A stretch of DNA of 64,000 bases, taken from NCBI RefSeq assembly GCF_026000115.1, contig NZ_AP026867.1, positions 1,333,501 through 1,397,500 of the forward strand, given 5' to 3'. This stretch comes from Aureispira anguillae. GTDB taxonomy: Bacteria > Bacteroidota > Bacteroidia > Chitinophagales > Saprospiraceae. The notes under the pieces were generated by a model. It ran no database searches. It saw nothing but the letters and a program-made list of their open reading frames with translations, and had not been told where the DNA came from. Numbering within the stretch: position 1 is the first letter of the stretch; every line of letters starts with the position of its first letter. The position numbers and the translations under genes are program-made. Positions 34,166-43,074 of this stretch are shown here, piece after piece.

Positions 34166-35113
34166 ATGAAAATTTTAAATCTATTGGCGCTTTCTATATT
34201 CACATATATAGTAATAGCTTTAGCCTCTTGTACTGATGAAGCAGGAGGAGGACAAAAAAAAGGAAGTCCTGAATACAATTTGGGCTATGCTTATGGTGTT
34301 CAGATGGGACAATCACTTAAGGGAGCACAAGGATTAAGTGAGGACGAAAAAAATGTTGATAAATTTATAGAAGGGCTAAAGGTCGCTTTTAACGGAGATT
34401 CTTCAGCGCTTGAATTGGCTAGAAATACCTTGGATCAACGCAGCAGACAACCTGCTTCAACAACTCCTGAGGCTGGTGGACAAATTGCTTATTGTATTGG
34501 GGTGACTTCTAATATTGGAATGATGGCTCAAGAAATTGAAATGTCTGCTAATGATTTTGATTTTAATGGTGTAAAAGATGGTTATACTGCGGGGATGACT
34601 TCAGATTCTTTTGATCTAACTAAGGTAGAGATTGATAGCATTCTAAAAGAATACTTGGAGCCTAAGTATAATGAGTATACAGAAATCATGAAAACTAAAG
34701 AAGCTGCCAAAGCTGCTAAAGCAATTGAAGCAGGAACTAAGTTTTTGGCTGAAAACAAAGAAAGAGAAGGCGTAATGGTTACTGAATCAGGTTTGCAATA
34801 CGAAATTATCAAAGAAGGTAGTGGAGCAAAACCAACCTTGACAGATAAAGTAAAAACACACTATCATGGAACCTTGATTGATGGTTCTATTTTTGATAGT
34901 TCTGTAGATCGTGGAGAGCCTGCTGTTTTTCCTGTTAATGGAGTAATCAAAGGATGGCAAGAAGGAATTCCAATGATGTCTGTAGGAGCAAAATATCGCT
35001 TTTTTATCCCTCAAGATTTAGCGTATGGAATGCAAGCTCCATCACCAAAAATTCCTGGTGGATCTGCATTGATTTTTGAGGTAGAATTACTAGAAATCAA
35101 TCCTGCACAATAA
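34166..35113 (+). CDS. FKBP-type prolyl isomerase lipoprotein (FKBP 1 of array)
   Basis: 315 residues: lipoprotein signal with Cys22 (VIALASC), an N-terminal FKBP_N/Mip-like dimerisation region (about 30-200, two halves with YNLGYAYGVQMGQ and IAYCIGVTSNIG), a helical linker and one C-terminal FKBP domain (about 225-313; TDKVKTHYHGTLIDGSIFDS and VIKGWQEGIPMMSVG). It should catalyse cis-trans prolyl isomerisation and chaperone proteins in the periplasm while membrane-anchored. It is the first of five consecutive plus-strand FKBP genes and has its own terminator. Confidence 0.93.
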   Translation: MKILNLLALSIFTYIVIALASCTDEAGGGQKKGSPEYNLGYAYGVQMGQSLKGAQGLSEDEKNVDKFIEGLKVAFNGDSSALELARNTLDQRSRQPASTTPEAGGQIAYCIGVTSNIGMMAQEIEMSANDFDFNGVKDGYTAGMTSDSFDLTKVEIDSILKEYLEPKYNEYTEIMKTKEAAKAAKAIEAGTKFLAENKEREGVMVTESGLQYEIIKEGSGAKPTLTDKVKTHYHGTLIDGSIFDSSVDRGEPAVFPVNGVIKGWQEGIPMMSVGAKYRFFIPQDLAYGMQAPSPKIPGGSALIFEVELLEINPAQ

Positions 35114-35138
35114 TTTTTGTAGGTTTTTTAGAAATACT

Positions 35139-35174
35139 AAAATTGGGCAAATCAGCTATGGTTTGTCCAATTTT
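35139..35174 (+). terminator. Terminator after FKBP 1
   Basis: 12-bp arms AAAATTGGGCAA / TTGTCCAATTTT (one G-U pair in RNA) with a 12-nt loop and a T-run. It indicates that FKBP 1 is not simply co-transcribed with FKBP 2. Confidence 0.7.
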
Positions 35175-35369
35175 TTGCATTCAGGGGCTATCTTTTTAGC
35201 CTTCTGCCGATCTTCGTTAGTTTTGTTCCAATATAGATGGCATTGTTTTCGTTAGTTGTGTGGCGAATATGTATTTTTAGTCTTTAATGGACAAAACAAA
35301 TAAGAAGCCTTTTGTTACTTAAGTAAGAATAATTATTATTATAACTTAACAATAATCAATATTAATATT

Positions 35370-36710
35370 ATGAAAACATTATCCTGGTTGATATGCTTTT
35401 CAGCATCCTTGTTGTTGACAACAAGTATTTTTGCACAAAAGCCCCAAGAAACAGATAAAAAACAAGCAATAAAAGATCGTAGTTATGCTTATGGAGCTAT
35501 GATTTCTAAAGGAGTGGCTCGAATGGGCTTGACCAAAGATGAAAAAAATCCCGACAAGTTTGTAGAGGGGCTAAAAAAAGGAATGGAAGGTGACAAAAAG
35601 GCGTTCCAAGCGGCTCAATCAGTTTTACAAACTCGTATGCAATCTAGAACACCTTCTGCCGATGCCGATGCTGCTGCTACCATTGCCTATAATTTGGGCG
35701 TTAGTGCTATTGGTGGTTTGGCGGTAGAAGTAGATATTCCTGCTTCAGACTTTGATTTGAATGTTGTAAAAGCTGCATTTAAAGCTGCCGAAGCTGGTGA
35801 GTCTTTAAAAATGGAGGATGCTAAAATGGACGAAATCCTAAAAGCTTATTTTACGCCTAAGAACGAAGAATATCAAAAAAATGTACAGGCCAAAAAAGAA
35901 GCTGCTGCTGCTGTAAATATTAAGGCAGGCAAGGAATTTATGGCTAAAAACGCCAAAAAGAAAGGCGTGATTACCATGCAAAATGGAATGCAGTATGAAA
36001 TTATCAAAGAGGGAACAGGAAAGAAGCCAACGGTTGCCGACAAGGTAAAAACACATTATCATGGAACCTTAATTACAGGGGATGTATTTGATAGCTCTGT
36101 AGAACGTGGTGAACCAATTGATTTCCCACTAAGTGGTGTAATTAAAGGTTGGCAAGAAGGAATTCCATTGATGTCGGAAGGAGCGACTTATCGTTTTTAT
36201 ATTCCTCAAGAATTAGCTTATGGTTTGCAATCTCCATCGCCAAAAATTCCTGCTGGATCAACGTTGATTTTCGAAGTAGAGTTGTTGGAAGTTAATCCTG
36301 GACAGAAAGCAGTAAGCAATGCACTTGTTGAAGGAGAAGCTTTTCTAAAGGAAAACGCCAAAAAAGATGGAGTCGTTACCTTGCCAAGCGGTTTGCAGTA
36401 TTTGGTAATCGTAAAAGGTTCTGGTCCTAAACCTACCTTGACGGATCGTGTAAAGGTTCACTATCATGGTACTTTGGTCAATGGAAATGTATTTGATAGC
36501 TCTGTAGAACGTGGAACTCCCGCTACCTTTGGAGTTAATCAAGTGATCAAAGGTTGGCAAGAAGGAATTCCATTGATGTCTGTTGGATCAAAATATCGTC
36601 TATTTATTCCTGCAAATTTAGCGTATGGAAACCGACCAATGGGGGCAAAAATCCCTGCGGGATCTACCTTGATTTTTGATGTAGAGCTATTTGAAATTAA
36701 TCCTAAATAG
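35370..36710 (+). CDS. Double-domain FKBP prolyl isomerase (FKBP 2 of array)
   Basis: 446 residues: signal peptide (ends SIFAQ, about residue 23), FKBP_N-like region (about 30-200 with YAYGAMISKGVARMG and IAYNLGVSAIGG), then two FKBP domains (about 220-312 and 350-445). Each FKBP domain has the VKTHYHG/VKVHYHG strand, FDSSVERG and VIKGWQEGIPLMS motifs, so both look active. The second domain repeats the linker plus FKBP unit and reads as a tandem duplication. Expected periplasmic. A hairpin terminator follows. Confidence 0.93.
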   Translation: MKTLSWLICFSASLLLTTSIFAQKPQETDKKQAIKDRSYAYGAMISKGVARMGLTKDEKNPDKFVEGLKKGMEGDKKAFQAAQSVLQTRMQSRTPSADADAAATIAYNLGVSAIGGLAVEVDIPASDFDLNVVKAAFKAAEAGESLKMEDAKMDEILKAYFTPKNEEYQKNVQAKKEAAAAVNIKAGKEFMAKNAKKKGVITMQNGMQYEIIKEGTGKKPTVADKVKTHYHGTLITGDVFDSSVERGEPIDFPLSGVIKGWQEGIPLMSEGATYRFYIPQELAYGLQSPSPKIPAGSTLIFEVELLEVNPGQKAVSNALVEGEAFLKENAKKDGVVTLPSGLQYLVIVKGSGPKPTLTDRVKVHYHGTLVNGNVFDSSVERGTPATFGVNQVIKGWQEGIPLMSVGSKYRLFIPANLAYGNRPMGAKIPAGSTLIFDVELFEINPK

Positions 36711-36741
36711 TTTTTACCTTAAACTAATTTGAACATCTAGA

Positions 36742-36786
36742 GCATCCTGAGCTTAGTAACATTTCGTGTTTCTAAATTCAGGATGC
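36742..36786 (+). terminator. Terminator after FKBP 2
   Basis: 9-bp arms GCATCCTGA / TCAGGATGC around a long loop, followed by GTTTT. It lies 31 bp after the FKBP 2 stop and just before the 163-bp repeat. Confidence 0.65.
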
Positions 36787-36798
36787 GTTTTATAATTG

Positions 36799-36961
36799 AA
36801 GTTGTTTAAAAATGTTGTTGATTTTCGAGATCAAAGCTAGTAGTTATCGGGCAAAGCTCGTTTTTTGTTTCGTAGCTGGAAGCTACGGGGCTAAAAATAG
36901 CTGCCGATCCGATGGCTGCTATGGTTGGGTCGCAGGTGTTAAGATCATTTTTAAACAACTT
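36799..36961. repeat. 163-bp element with terminal inverted repeats, copy 2
   Basis: Same length, orientation and ends as 10968-11130, with one visible base difference. The outer arms here extend to GAAGTTG / CAACTTC. It separates the FKBP 2 terminator from FKBP 3, ending 90 bp before the FKBP 3 ATG. Both copies are open in one frame from an internal ATG, but that frame runs into different flanks and is not credible as a gene. Confidence 0.9.
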
Positions 36962-37051
36962 CATTTAATACCCTGTGGTTTTTATGAAACGTTAACGGAT
37001 TATTATTAATGAAAACTACAACGTATTAATGATTATCAACCAAAAATTAAT

Positions 37052-37537
37052 ATGAATCAAACGCTTATTATTGTTGTTGTACTTGTGCTAGTCGCTGTTA
37101 TTGGGTTTTTTGTTGCTAAAAATGCTCAACAACAAAAAGTTGCAGCAGCAAAGGCATTGGAAGATGGAAAAATTTTTTTGGAAGAGAACGCCAAAAAAGA
37201 AGGCATCATTGTAACCAATAGTGGTTTGCAATATGAGGTTTTGAGAGAAGGCGAGGGGCCCAAACCAACTTTATCTTCAAAAGTAACCACGCATTATCAT
37301 GGAACCTTGGCAGATGGAACTGTATTTGACAGCTCAGTCAAAAGAGGACAACCCGCTACTTTTCCCGTTAGTGGAGTGATTAGAGGTTGGCAAGAAGGAA
37401 TTCCCTTGATGTCTGTTGGGGCAAAATATCGTTTTTATATTCCTCAAGAGTTGGCGTACGGAATGCGTTCTCCTTCTCCAGCTATTCCCCCTGGGGCAAT
37501 GCTTATTTTTGAGGTAGAATTGCTAGGATTTAAATAA
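37052..37537 (+). CDS. Membrane-anchored single-domain FKBP (FKBP 3 of array)
   Basis: 161 residues: an N-terminal transmembrane anchor (about 3-22, VVVLVLVAVIGFFVAKN), a short helical linker and one FKBP domain (about 72-160) with KVTTHYHGTLADGTVFDSS and VIRGWQEGIPLMSVG. It lacks the FKBP_N dimerisation region of its neighbours, so it is a minimal linker-plus-catalytic unit. It lies 58 bp before FKBP 4, with an inverted repeat between. Confidence 0.92.
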   Translation: MNQTLIIVVVLVLVAVIGFFVAKNAQQQKVAAAKALEDGKIFLEENAKKEGIIVTNSGLQYEVLREGEGPKPTLSSKVTTHYHGTLADGTVFDSSVKRGQPATFPVSGVIRGWQEGIPLMSVGAKYRFYIPQELAYGMRSPSPAIPPGAMLIFEVELLGFK

Positions 37538-37546
37538 ATTATCATC

Positions 37547-37578
37547 AAAGTTGTTCGCTCTTTTTAGCCAACAACTTT
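37547..37578. repeat. Inverted repeat between FKBP 3 and FKBP 4
   Basis: Perfect 9-bp arms AAAGTTGTT / AACAACTTT around 14 nt containing CTTTTT. It could be a weak terminator or a regulatory hairpin. Confidence 0.45.
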
Positions 37579-37595
37579 AAGACAAGAACAAAAAA

Positions 37596-39401
37596 ATGAA
37601 AAATACACTGGGCCTTATAGGCTTTTTTATGGTTTTTGTAATGGGAAGTTTGTTGGCACAAGAGCCAAAGACAGATCCAGCCCCAAAAACAACCAAAGCG
37701 CCTAATAAGGCAGCACTTGTAAAAGATTTTAGTTATTCCTATGGTTATAGTTTTGCTAAAGATTTGAAAGAGAAATCTTCTTTTGAAGCCAATGAAATGA
37801 TTGCAAAAGAGATTCTAAAAGGCTTAAAGGATGGCTTAAAAGCAGATACCGCTAAATTGTCTTTAACCAATACGCATTTGGATAAGCGCCTAAATGGGGG
37901 AGAGCCAGCAAAAACAGAAGAAGAAGGCAAAATAACTTCTTATCACCTAGGTTATAATGCCATTGCGAATATGATGGTCATGCTTGAATTGCCTAGTTCT
38001 GATTTTCACTATGGCTTTATCAAAAAGGGATACATGGAGTATACAAAGGGAAAAAAGCCTAAGTTTGAAGTGGAAGAAATGAACACTAAATTGACTACTT
38101 ATTTCCAAGAAAAACAAATGGCATTGCAACTCAAAATGGAAGCCAAAAGGAAGGAAGAAGCGGCAAAAATGTTGAAACTAGGTCAACAGTATTTGGCAGA
38201 GAATGCTAAAAAAGAAGGGATCAAAACAACAGCTTCTGGCTTGCAATACCAAGTAATCAAGGAAGGATCGGGCCCCAAACCAACAGCAACAAGTATGGTG
38301 ATAACACATTATACGGGAACGCTAATGGACGGAAAAGTATTTGATAGTTCCATAGAAAGAGGAGAACCTGCAACGTTTCCGCTAAATTCAGTGATCAAAG
38401 GTTGGCAAGAAGGAATTCCCTTGATGTCTGTCGGTAGTCGTTATCGCTTGTTTGTTCCTGCTGAATTGGGCTATGGCGAAAATAGCCCTGCTTCAATTCC
38501 CCCTAACGCTGTTTTAATTTTTGATGTGGAGTTATTGGAAATTCTAAAAGAAGATCCGAATGCCAATGTAAAATCTAAAATGAGTTATTCCTATGGTTTT
38601 ATGATTGGGAAAAGCTTAGAAAGGATCAATTTTGAAGCCAATGAAAAAGATCCCAATCAATTTTTACAAGGTTTTTCCAAAGGTTTTGATGCCACTCAAC
38701 AAGATATTGTTGCGATAGAAACGATGCTAAAAGCTAGAATGGAGAAAGGGGAAGCAACCAAAGATGCTGAGGTGGCTAAACGTATTGCCTTTGGTATTGG
38801 TTTTTCTTCTGCGGCTGGAATTGCTAGTCAAATTGGTGCCTTAGCTACTGATTTTGATTTTAATGCAATTGGTTTGGGCTATTCTACAGCACTGAAAGGA
38901 GAGGAATCTAAATTTTCAGATGAAGACATGAACAGCTCATTGCGTGCTTATTTTGAACCCAAACAACAAGAAGCAAAAGCGGCAATGGAAGCAAAACAAA
39001 ATGAGGCGGCAGTTGCTAATATTGAAGCGGGTAAGCAGTTTATGGCAGAAAATGCTAAAAAAGAAGGAGTGGTTCAAATGGAAAATGGAATGCAATATAT
39101 TGTATTGGAAGAAGGAGATGGAGAAAAAGCAACCCTTCAAGATAAGGTAACAACGCATTATCATGGAACGTTGATTAATGGATCTGTTTTTGATAGTTCT
39201 GTAGAACGAGGCGAGCCTGCTACTTTTCCTTTGAATGGCGTGATTAAAGGTTGGCAAGAAGGAATTCCCTTGATGTCTGTTGGCAGTAAATACAGATTTT
39301 TTATTCCTTCCAATTTGGCGTATGGAAATCGAGCAATGGGCGCAAAAATACCAGCAGGGTCTACGCTAATTTTTGAAGTAGAATTAATCAAAATTAATTA
39401 A
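37596..39401 (+). CDS. Tandem two-module FKBP (FKBP 4 of array)
   Basis: 601 residues: signal peptide (about 1-22, ends SLLAQ) and two complete modules, each with an FKBP_N-like region and an FKBP domain (modules about 45-315 and 325-600). The start of module 2 (MSYSYGFMIGKSLERINFEA) mirrors that of module 1. Catalytic strands such as ITHYTGTLMDGKVFDS and VTTHYHGTLINGSVFDS are present in both. It reads as a gene duplication and fusion of a one-module ancestor like FKBP 1. Expected periplasmic, possibly forming an intramolecular Mip-like dimer. Confidence 0.92.
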   Translation: MKNTLGLIGFFMVFVMGSLLAQEPKTDPAPKTTKAPNKAALVKDFSYSYGYSFAKDLKEKSSFEANEMIAKEILKGLKDGLKADTAKLSLTNTHLDKRLNGGEPAKTEEEGKITSYHLGYNAIANMMVMLELPSSDFHYGFIKKGYMEYTKGKKPKFEVEEMNTKLTTYFQEKQMALQLKMEAKRKEEAAKMLKLGQQYLAENAKKEGIKTTASGLQYQVIKEGSGPKPTATSMVITHYTGTLMDGKVFDSSIERGEPATFPLNSVIKGWQEGIPLMSVGSRYRLFVPAELGYGENSPASIPPNAVLIFDVELLEILKEDPNANVKSKMSYSYGFMIGKSLERINFEANEKDPNQFLQGFSKGFDATQQDIVAIETMLKARMEKGEATKDAEVAKRIAFGIGFSSAAGIASQIGALATDFDFNAIGLGYSTALKGEESKFSDEDMNSSLRAYFEPKQQEAKAAMEAKQNEAAVANIEAGKQFMAENAKKEGVVQMENGMQYIVLEEGDGEKATLQDKVTTHYHGTLINGSVFDSSVERGEPATFPLNGVIKGWQEGIPLMSVGSKYRFFIPSNLAYGNRAMGAKIPAGSTLIFEVELIKIN

Positions 39402-39442
39402 GGTTTTAGTTACTTAGGTGCTTTATTTTTGATTAATATTTC

Positions 39443-39450
39443 TACCTTTG
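39443..39450 (+). promoter_or_regulatory. -7 promoter box before FKBP 5
   Basis: TACCTTTG fits TAnnTTTG, 53 bp before the FKBP 5 ATG. The -33 region reads CTTTA rather than TTTG. It suggests that FKBP 5 has its own promoter. Confidence 0.45.
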
Positions 39451-39503
39451 TGGCTTAAAATAGCATTTGCAATTTAAAAAATTTAATAAAAACGAACGAT
39501 AAA

Positions 39504-40094
39504 ATGAGAGAAGAAAGTTATAGCATGGGTGTCTTGTTAGCAAATAACTTAGCTGGACAAGTAGATGTAGATGGTTTAGATTTTGATGCAATGGCAAAAG
39601 GTCTTGTTGATGTATTAAAAGGTGGTGAATTGGAGATGACAGAGAAAGAAGCTAATTTTACAGCTCAAAAATTCTTGCAAGAATCTGCTGCTAAATTGGC
39701 AATGAAAGCTCAAGAGATTGAAGCTACTTTTTTGGCTGAAAATGCAGAGCGTGAAGGTATCGTTAGCCGCCCAAGTGGTTTGCAATACGAAATTTTGACA
39801 GAAGGAACAGGAAAAGTTCCTCAAATTCACGAAAAAGTAGTTGCACATTACGAAGGTAAATTGTTGTCAGGAAAAATCTTTGATTCTTCTTACAAAAGAG
39901 GTGAGCCTGCTACTTTCCCTGTTAATGGATTGATTCAAGGATGGCAAGAAGCTCTACAAATCATGCCTGTAGGATCTAAGTGGAGATTGTACATTCCTTC
40001 TAACTTGGGGTATGGTGCTAGAGGTGCAGGAAACGATATTCCTGGAAATGCTACTTTGATTTTTGACTTGGAGTTATTGGAGATCGTTGGCTAA
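39504..40094 (+). CDS. Cytoplasmic FklB-like FKBP (FKBP 5 of array)
   Basis: 196 residues with no signal peptide or anchor, unlike the four preceding genes. A short FKBP_N region (about 1-95, EESYSMGVLLANNLAGQVD) is followed by one FKBP domain (about 108-195) with VVAHYEGKLLSGKIFDSS and LIQGWQEALQIMPVG. Size and layout match FklB/FKBP22. It is probably the cytoplasmic member of the set and has more typical linker spacing than its neighbours. Confidence 0.92.
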   Translation: MREESYSMGVLLANNLAGQVDVDGLDFDAMAKGLVDVLKGGELEMTEKEANFTAQKFLQESAAKLAMKAQEIEATFLAENAEREGIVSRPSGLQYEILTEGTGKVPQIHEKVVAHYEGKLLSGKIFDSSYKRGEPATFPVNGLIQGWQEALQIMPVGSKWRLYIPSNLGYGARGAGNDIPGNATLIFDLELLEIVG

Positions 40095-40111
40095 TTGACA
40101 GCGTCTTTTAT

Positions 40112-40149
40112 AAAAGCAGTAGTTGTTCTATGGAATGGCTACTGCTTTT
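40112..40149. terminator. Bidirectional terminator after FKBP array
   Basis: 11-bp arms AAAAGCAGTAG / CTACTGCTTTT around a 16-nt loop, then more T. It lies between FKBP 5 and the convergent TPR gene. Confidence 0.8.
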
Positions 40150-40162
40150 TTTTGTTTAGATA

Positions 40163-41326
40163 TTAATGTTTGCTTCTAATACGAGCCAGTTTTTGACCAT
40201 AATAATCCGACTTAGCGAGGTTTACTCTATATTTAGAATAAAATAGAATCATTTTTTCTAACTTCTCAATCACCTCAGGAATTTCTCTAGAGGTATATTG
40301 CAGACCATTGTGCAAGCCCTTTAGATAGTATTTCTCAGCCTTATCATAATTGCCCAAGGCAACGTACAAATCGCCCAATCCCGTATAAGAATAGTGGTGC
40401 TCTTGCCCTTTTTTTATCACTTTTTCAAAAAGAATTTTAGCCTGTTTGTAATCTTGGAAGCCTTGAAACTCAATGTGTGCCATGGTATCGAGCAAACAGG
40501 GATCATGAGGGCTGATAGACAATCCTTTTTGGGCAAAAAAGCGAGCCTCTTCGTAGTCGCCCATTTCTTTCATCAGCAAGTTGGCATAGTTGTTCAGCAA
40601 AACCGTATCCTTAGGGCAACGTTTTAGACCTTCTTGATAATAATAAGCAGCTCGTTCTACATCCTTAATATCTTGGCACAAAGCAGCAGCATTTCTATAA
40701 GAAATAATATTTTTGGGCGATTGATAAGCGCTTATGTAATAATCCAATACCCGATCGGCATCTCCTAGTCGTTGTCCTTTCTTGATATAATGAGCGTGTA
40801 CAATCATGGCAAAACCAAAATGAGCTTGTGTATTATTGGAATCCAGTTGCATTGCCTTTTCGTAGAAAAAAAGTGCTTTGTGATAATTATTCCATTCTTT
40901 TTTGATTCGATTGGCTAATAAGGTATAGATTTTAGCATAAGGCTCAGGATTTAATTGGAACAAAGGAAGGTAAGAATCGATCGCATTTTCGTGCAATGTC
41001 AAAAACCTACGCAATGGATTTTGGTAGGTATTCCAGCCTTCAATGACCTTAAATTTGTACTGGGCATAATTAAGGATAATAATTTGATCTTGAAGTCGAA
41101 CAATCGTTTTTTTAGGAAGATTGGTGATTAATAAATCATGTGCCCAGCCTTCTACTTCTCTCCTAGATTCATTGGATAGGTAGGCAACAATACATAGAGG
41201 TATTGCTAAAGCGGAAACCTGATTAGGGGTATTTTTTAGAAGTCCTAATGCAATTCGTTGGTTGGCCTCATGGTTGGATAGGAGTAGGCTTTTTAATTGT
41301 TCTATTTCTTCTGAAGAAAAACTCAT
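40163..41326 (-). CDS. TPR repeat protein
   Basis: 387 residues with no signal peptide. The N-terminal ~110 residues are helical and resemble HEAT-like packing (EQLKSLLLSNHEANQRIALG). From about 140 on there are tetratricopeptide repeats with the usual small-residue pattern, for example ALFFYEKAMQLDSNNTQAHF, AAYYYQEGLKRCPKDTVLLN and AEKYYLKGLHNG. It should be a cytoplasmic scaffold; the partner is unknown. It is convergent with the FKBP array. Confidence 0.85.
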   Translation of the reverse strand: MSFSSEEIEQLKSLLLSNHEANQRIALGLLKNTPNQVSALAIPLCIVAYLSNESRREVEGWAHDLLITNLPKKTIVRLQDQIIILNYAQYKFKVIEGWNTYQNPLRRFLTLHENAIDSYLPLFQLNPEPYAKIYTLLANRIKKEWNNYHKALFFYEKAMQLDSNNTQAHFGFAMIVHAHYIKKGQRLGDADRVLDYYISAYQSPKNIISYRNAAALCQDIKDVERAAYYYQEGLKRCPKDTVLLNNYANLLMKEMGDYEEARFFAQKGLSISPHDPCLLDTMAHIEFQGFQDYKQAKILFEKVIKKGQEHHYSYTGLGDLYVALGNYDKAEKYYLKGLHNGLQYTSREIPEVIEKLEKMILFYSKYRVNLAKSDYYGQKLARIRSKH

Positions 41327-41432
41327 GGTTTAAAAGTAGTTTATTTTGTGCTAATAATAGGCATTCAATGAAGATAAATAAGGATTAAGAATTTACTAAT
41401 TTGCGATTGTTTTGATAATCAGTGTTGTATGA

Positions 41433-41585
41433 ATGTTGTTTTTTTTACTCTTAATTCAGCCTGTTTTTTGTTTAGCCGTTGTTATCGTATTGGTGGCGAT
41501 AGATATAGGGTATGTTCAGGAATCGACAAAAAACACTGTTGAGTTTAACTTAGAAGCATTTGTTTTGCTTCGTTACTTATTATAA
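41433..41585 (+). CDS. Possible 50-residue membrane peptide
   Basis: ATG to TAA with a strongly hydrophobic N-terminal half (MLFFLLLIQPVFCLAVVIVL) and a polar second half. It lies in the 368-bp gap between the TPR gene and argH. Its 3' end includes the dispersed word GCTTCGTTACTTAT, which argues against a real gene. There is no promoter that I can identify. Kept only as a candidate. Confidence 0.22.
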   Translation: MLFFLLLIQPVFCLAVVIVLVAIDIGYVQESTKNTVEFNLEAFVLLRYLL

Positions 41586-41618
41586 CGCATAAAAAAAATA
41601 AATCTTCAAATTTAGGAG

Positions 41619-41650
41619 TTTGGTTATTTGAACTTAATAGTTTAGCTTTG
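41619..41650 (+). promoter_or_regulatory. Promoter upstream of argH
   Basis: TTTG (41619-41622), 20-bp spacer, TAGCTTTG (41643-41650): a complete Bacteroidota-type promoter with a leader of about 40 nt before the argH ATG. Confidence 0.75.
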
Positions 41651-41694
41651 CGCTCAATTTCGAACCTTATTCAAAAAAGATAAACTTAATAGGC

Positions 41695-43029
41695 ATGAAA
41701 CTTTGGCAAAAAGAAGGAGCTATTAACAAAGAAATTGAACGTTTTACCGTAGGAAAAGACCGTGAATTGGATGTCTTGTTGGCAGAACACGACATCACAG
41801 GTACTTTGGCGCATATTACTATGTTAGAAAGTATTGGCTTGTTGACAAGCGAAGAACTCAAAGTTTTGGTTGCAGAACTTAGAACGATTCACAGCGAGGT
41901 TTTAGCTGGAAATTTTGAAATCGAGGATGGGGTAGAAGATGTACATTCTCAAGTAGAATTGATCTTGACGCAACGTTTGGGAGAGGTTGGCAAAAAAATC
42001 CACAGTGGTCGTTCTAGAAACGATCAAGTTTTGGTAGACCTCAAATTATTTACCCGTACCGAATTGCGTGAGGTAGTGGAATTAATTGTTCCTTTATTTG
42101 AGCAATTAATAAAATTGAGCAATCAATATAAAGATGTTAAATTACCTGGTTATACCCATTATCAGGTAGCCATGCCTTCTTCTTTTGGATTGTGGTTTGG
42201 TGCTTATGCAGAAAGTTTGGTAGATGACTTGCACAGTTTATTGGCTGCGTTTCGCATTACCAATAAAAATCCATTGGGCTCGGCGGCTGGTTATGGTTCT
42301 TCTTTCCCATTAAACAGAACAATGACAACAGAGTTGTTAGGGTTTGATGATTTGAATTACAATGTTGTTTATGCACAAATGGGGCGTGGTAAGACCGAGC
42401 GTTCTGTGGCACAAGCGTTATCTTCAGTTGCTGCAACATTGAGCAAATTGGCACAAGATGTTTGTTTGTACAACAGCCAAAATTTCTCTTTTGTAAAATT
42501 CCCTGATCATCTTACCACAGGTTCTAGCATTATGCCACACAAAAAGAACCCTGATGTATTTGAGTTGATCCGTGCTAGATGCAACAAAATGATGGCATTG
42601 CCGATCGAAATTTCAATGATTACAACCAACTTGGCTTCAGGTTATCATAGAGATTTGCAAATTATCAAAGAAAGTTTCTTGCCTGTATTTGAGAATATGA
42701 AAAGTTGCTTGTACATCTCAAAATATATGTTAGAAAACATCATTGTCAATGACAGTGCTATTAATGAAGAGAAGTACAAATATATTTTCAGTGTAGATGT
42801 TGTCAATAACATGGTGCTAAATGGTACCTCATTTAGAGATGCTTATAAGCAAGTAGGGCTAGATATAGAAGCTGGAAACTTTGAGCCTATTATGGACTTG
42901 CAACACAGTCACGAGGGAAGTATGGGCAACTTGTGCAACGACAAAATTCAAGAGATGATGCAGGCAGTTATGGCTGAGTTTTCTTTTGATAAAATAGATG
43001 CTGCGTTGGAGCACCTATTAAAAGGATAG
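41695..43029 (+). CDS. argH: Argininosuccinate lyase
   Basis: 444-residue fumarase/aspartase-superfamily enzyme that splits argininosuccinate into arginine and fumarate. Three family regions are visible: HSGRSRNDQVLVDLKL (about 103-118), GYTHYQVAMPSSFGLW (about 155) and the signature GSSIMPHKKNPD starting at Gly276, with the catalytic serine loop. Length is normal. No other arg genes are in the window, so it is likely transcribed alone from its own promoter. Confidence 0.97.
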   Translation: MKLWQKEGAINKEIERFTVGKDRELDVLLAEHDITGTLAHITMLESIGLLTSEELKVLVAELRTIHSEVLAGNFEIEDGVEDVHSQVELILTQRLGEVGKKIHSGRSRNDQVLVDLKLFTRTELREVVELIVPLFEQLIKLSNQYKDVKLPGYTHYQVAMPSSFGLWFGAYAESLVDDLHSLLAAFRITNKNPLGSAAGYGSSFPLNRTMTTELLGFDDLNYNVVYAQMGRGKTERSVAQALSSVAATLSKLAQDVCLYNSQNFSFVKFPDHLTTGSSIMPHKKNPDVFELIRARCNKMMALPIEISMITTNLASGYHRDLQIIKESFLPVFENMKSCLYISKYMLENIIVNDSAINEEKYKYIFSVDVVNNMVLNGTSFRDAYKQVGLDIEAGNFEPIMDLQHSHEGSMGNLCNDKIQEMMQAVMAEFSFDKIDAALEHLLKG

Positions 43030-43074
43030 AAAAGCTATCGTTTAAATACTTACTTGTTAGATTGGCAACAATCA

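Noticed and set aside
36812-37009. 65-residue frame inside the second 163-bp element
   Set aside because: It continues into unrelated flanking sequence; the same internal ATG in the first copy gives a different C-terminus.
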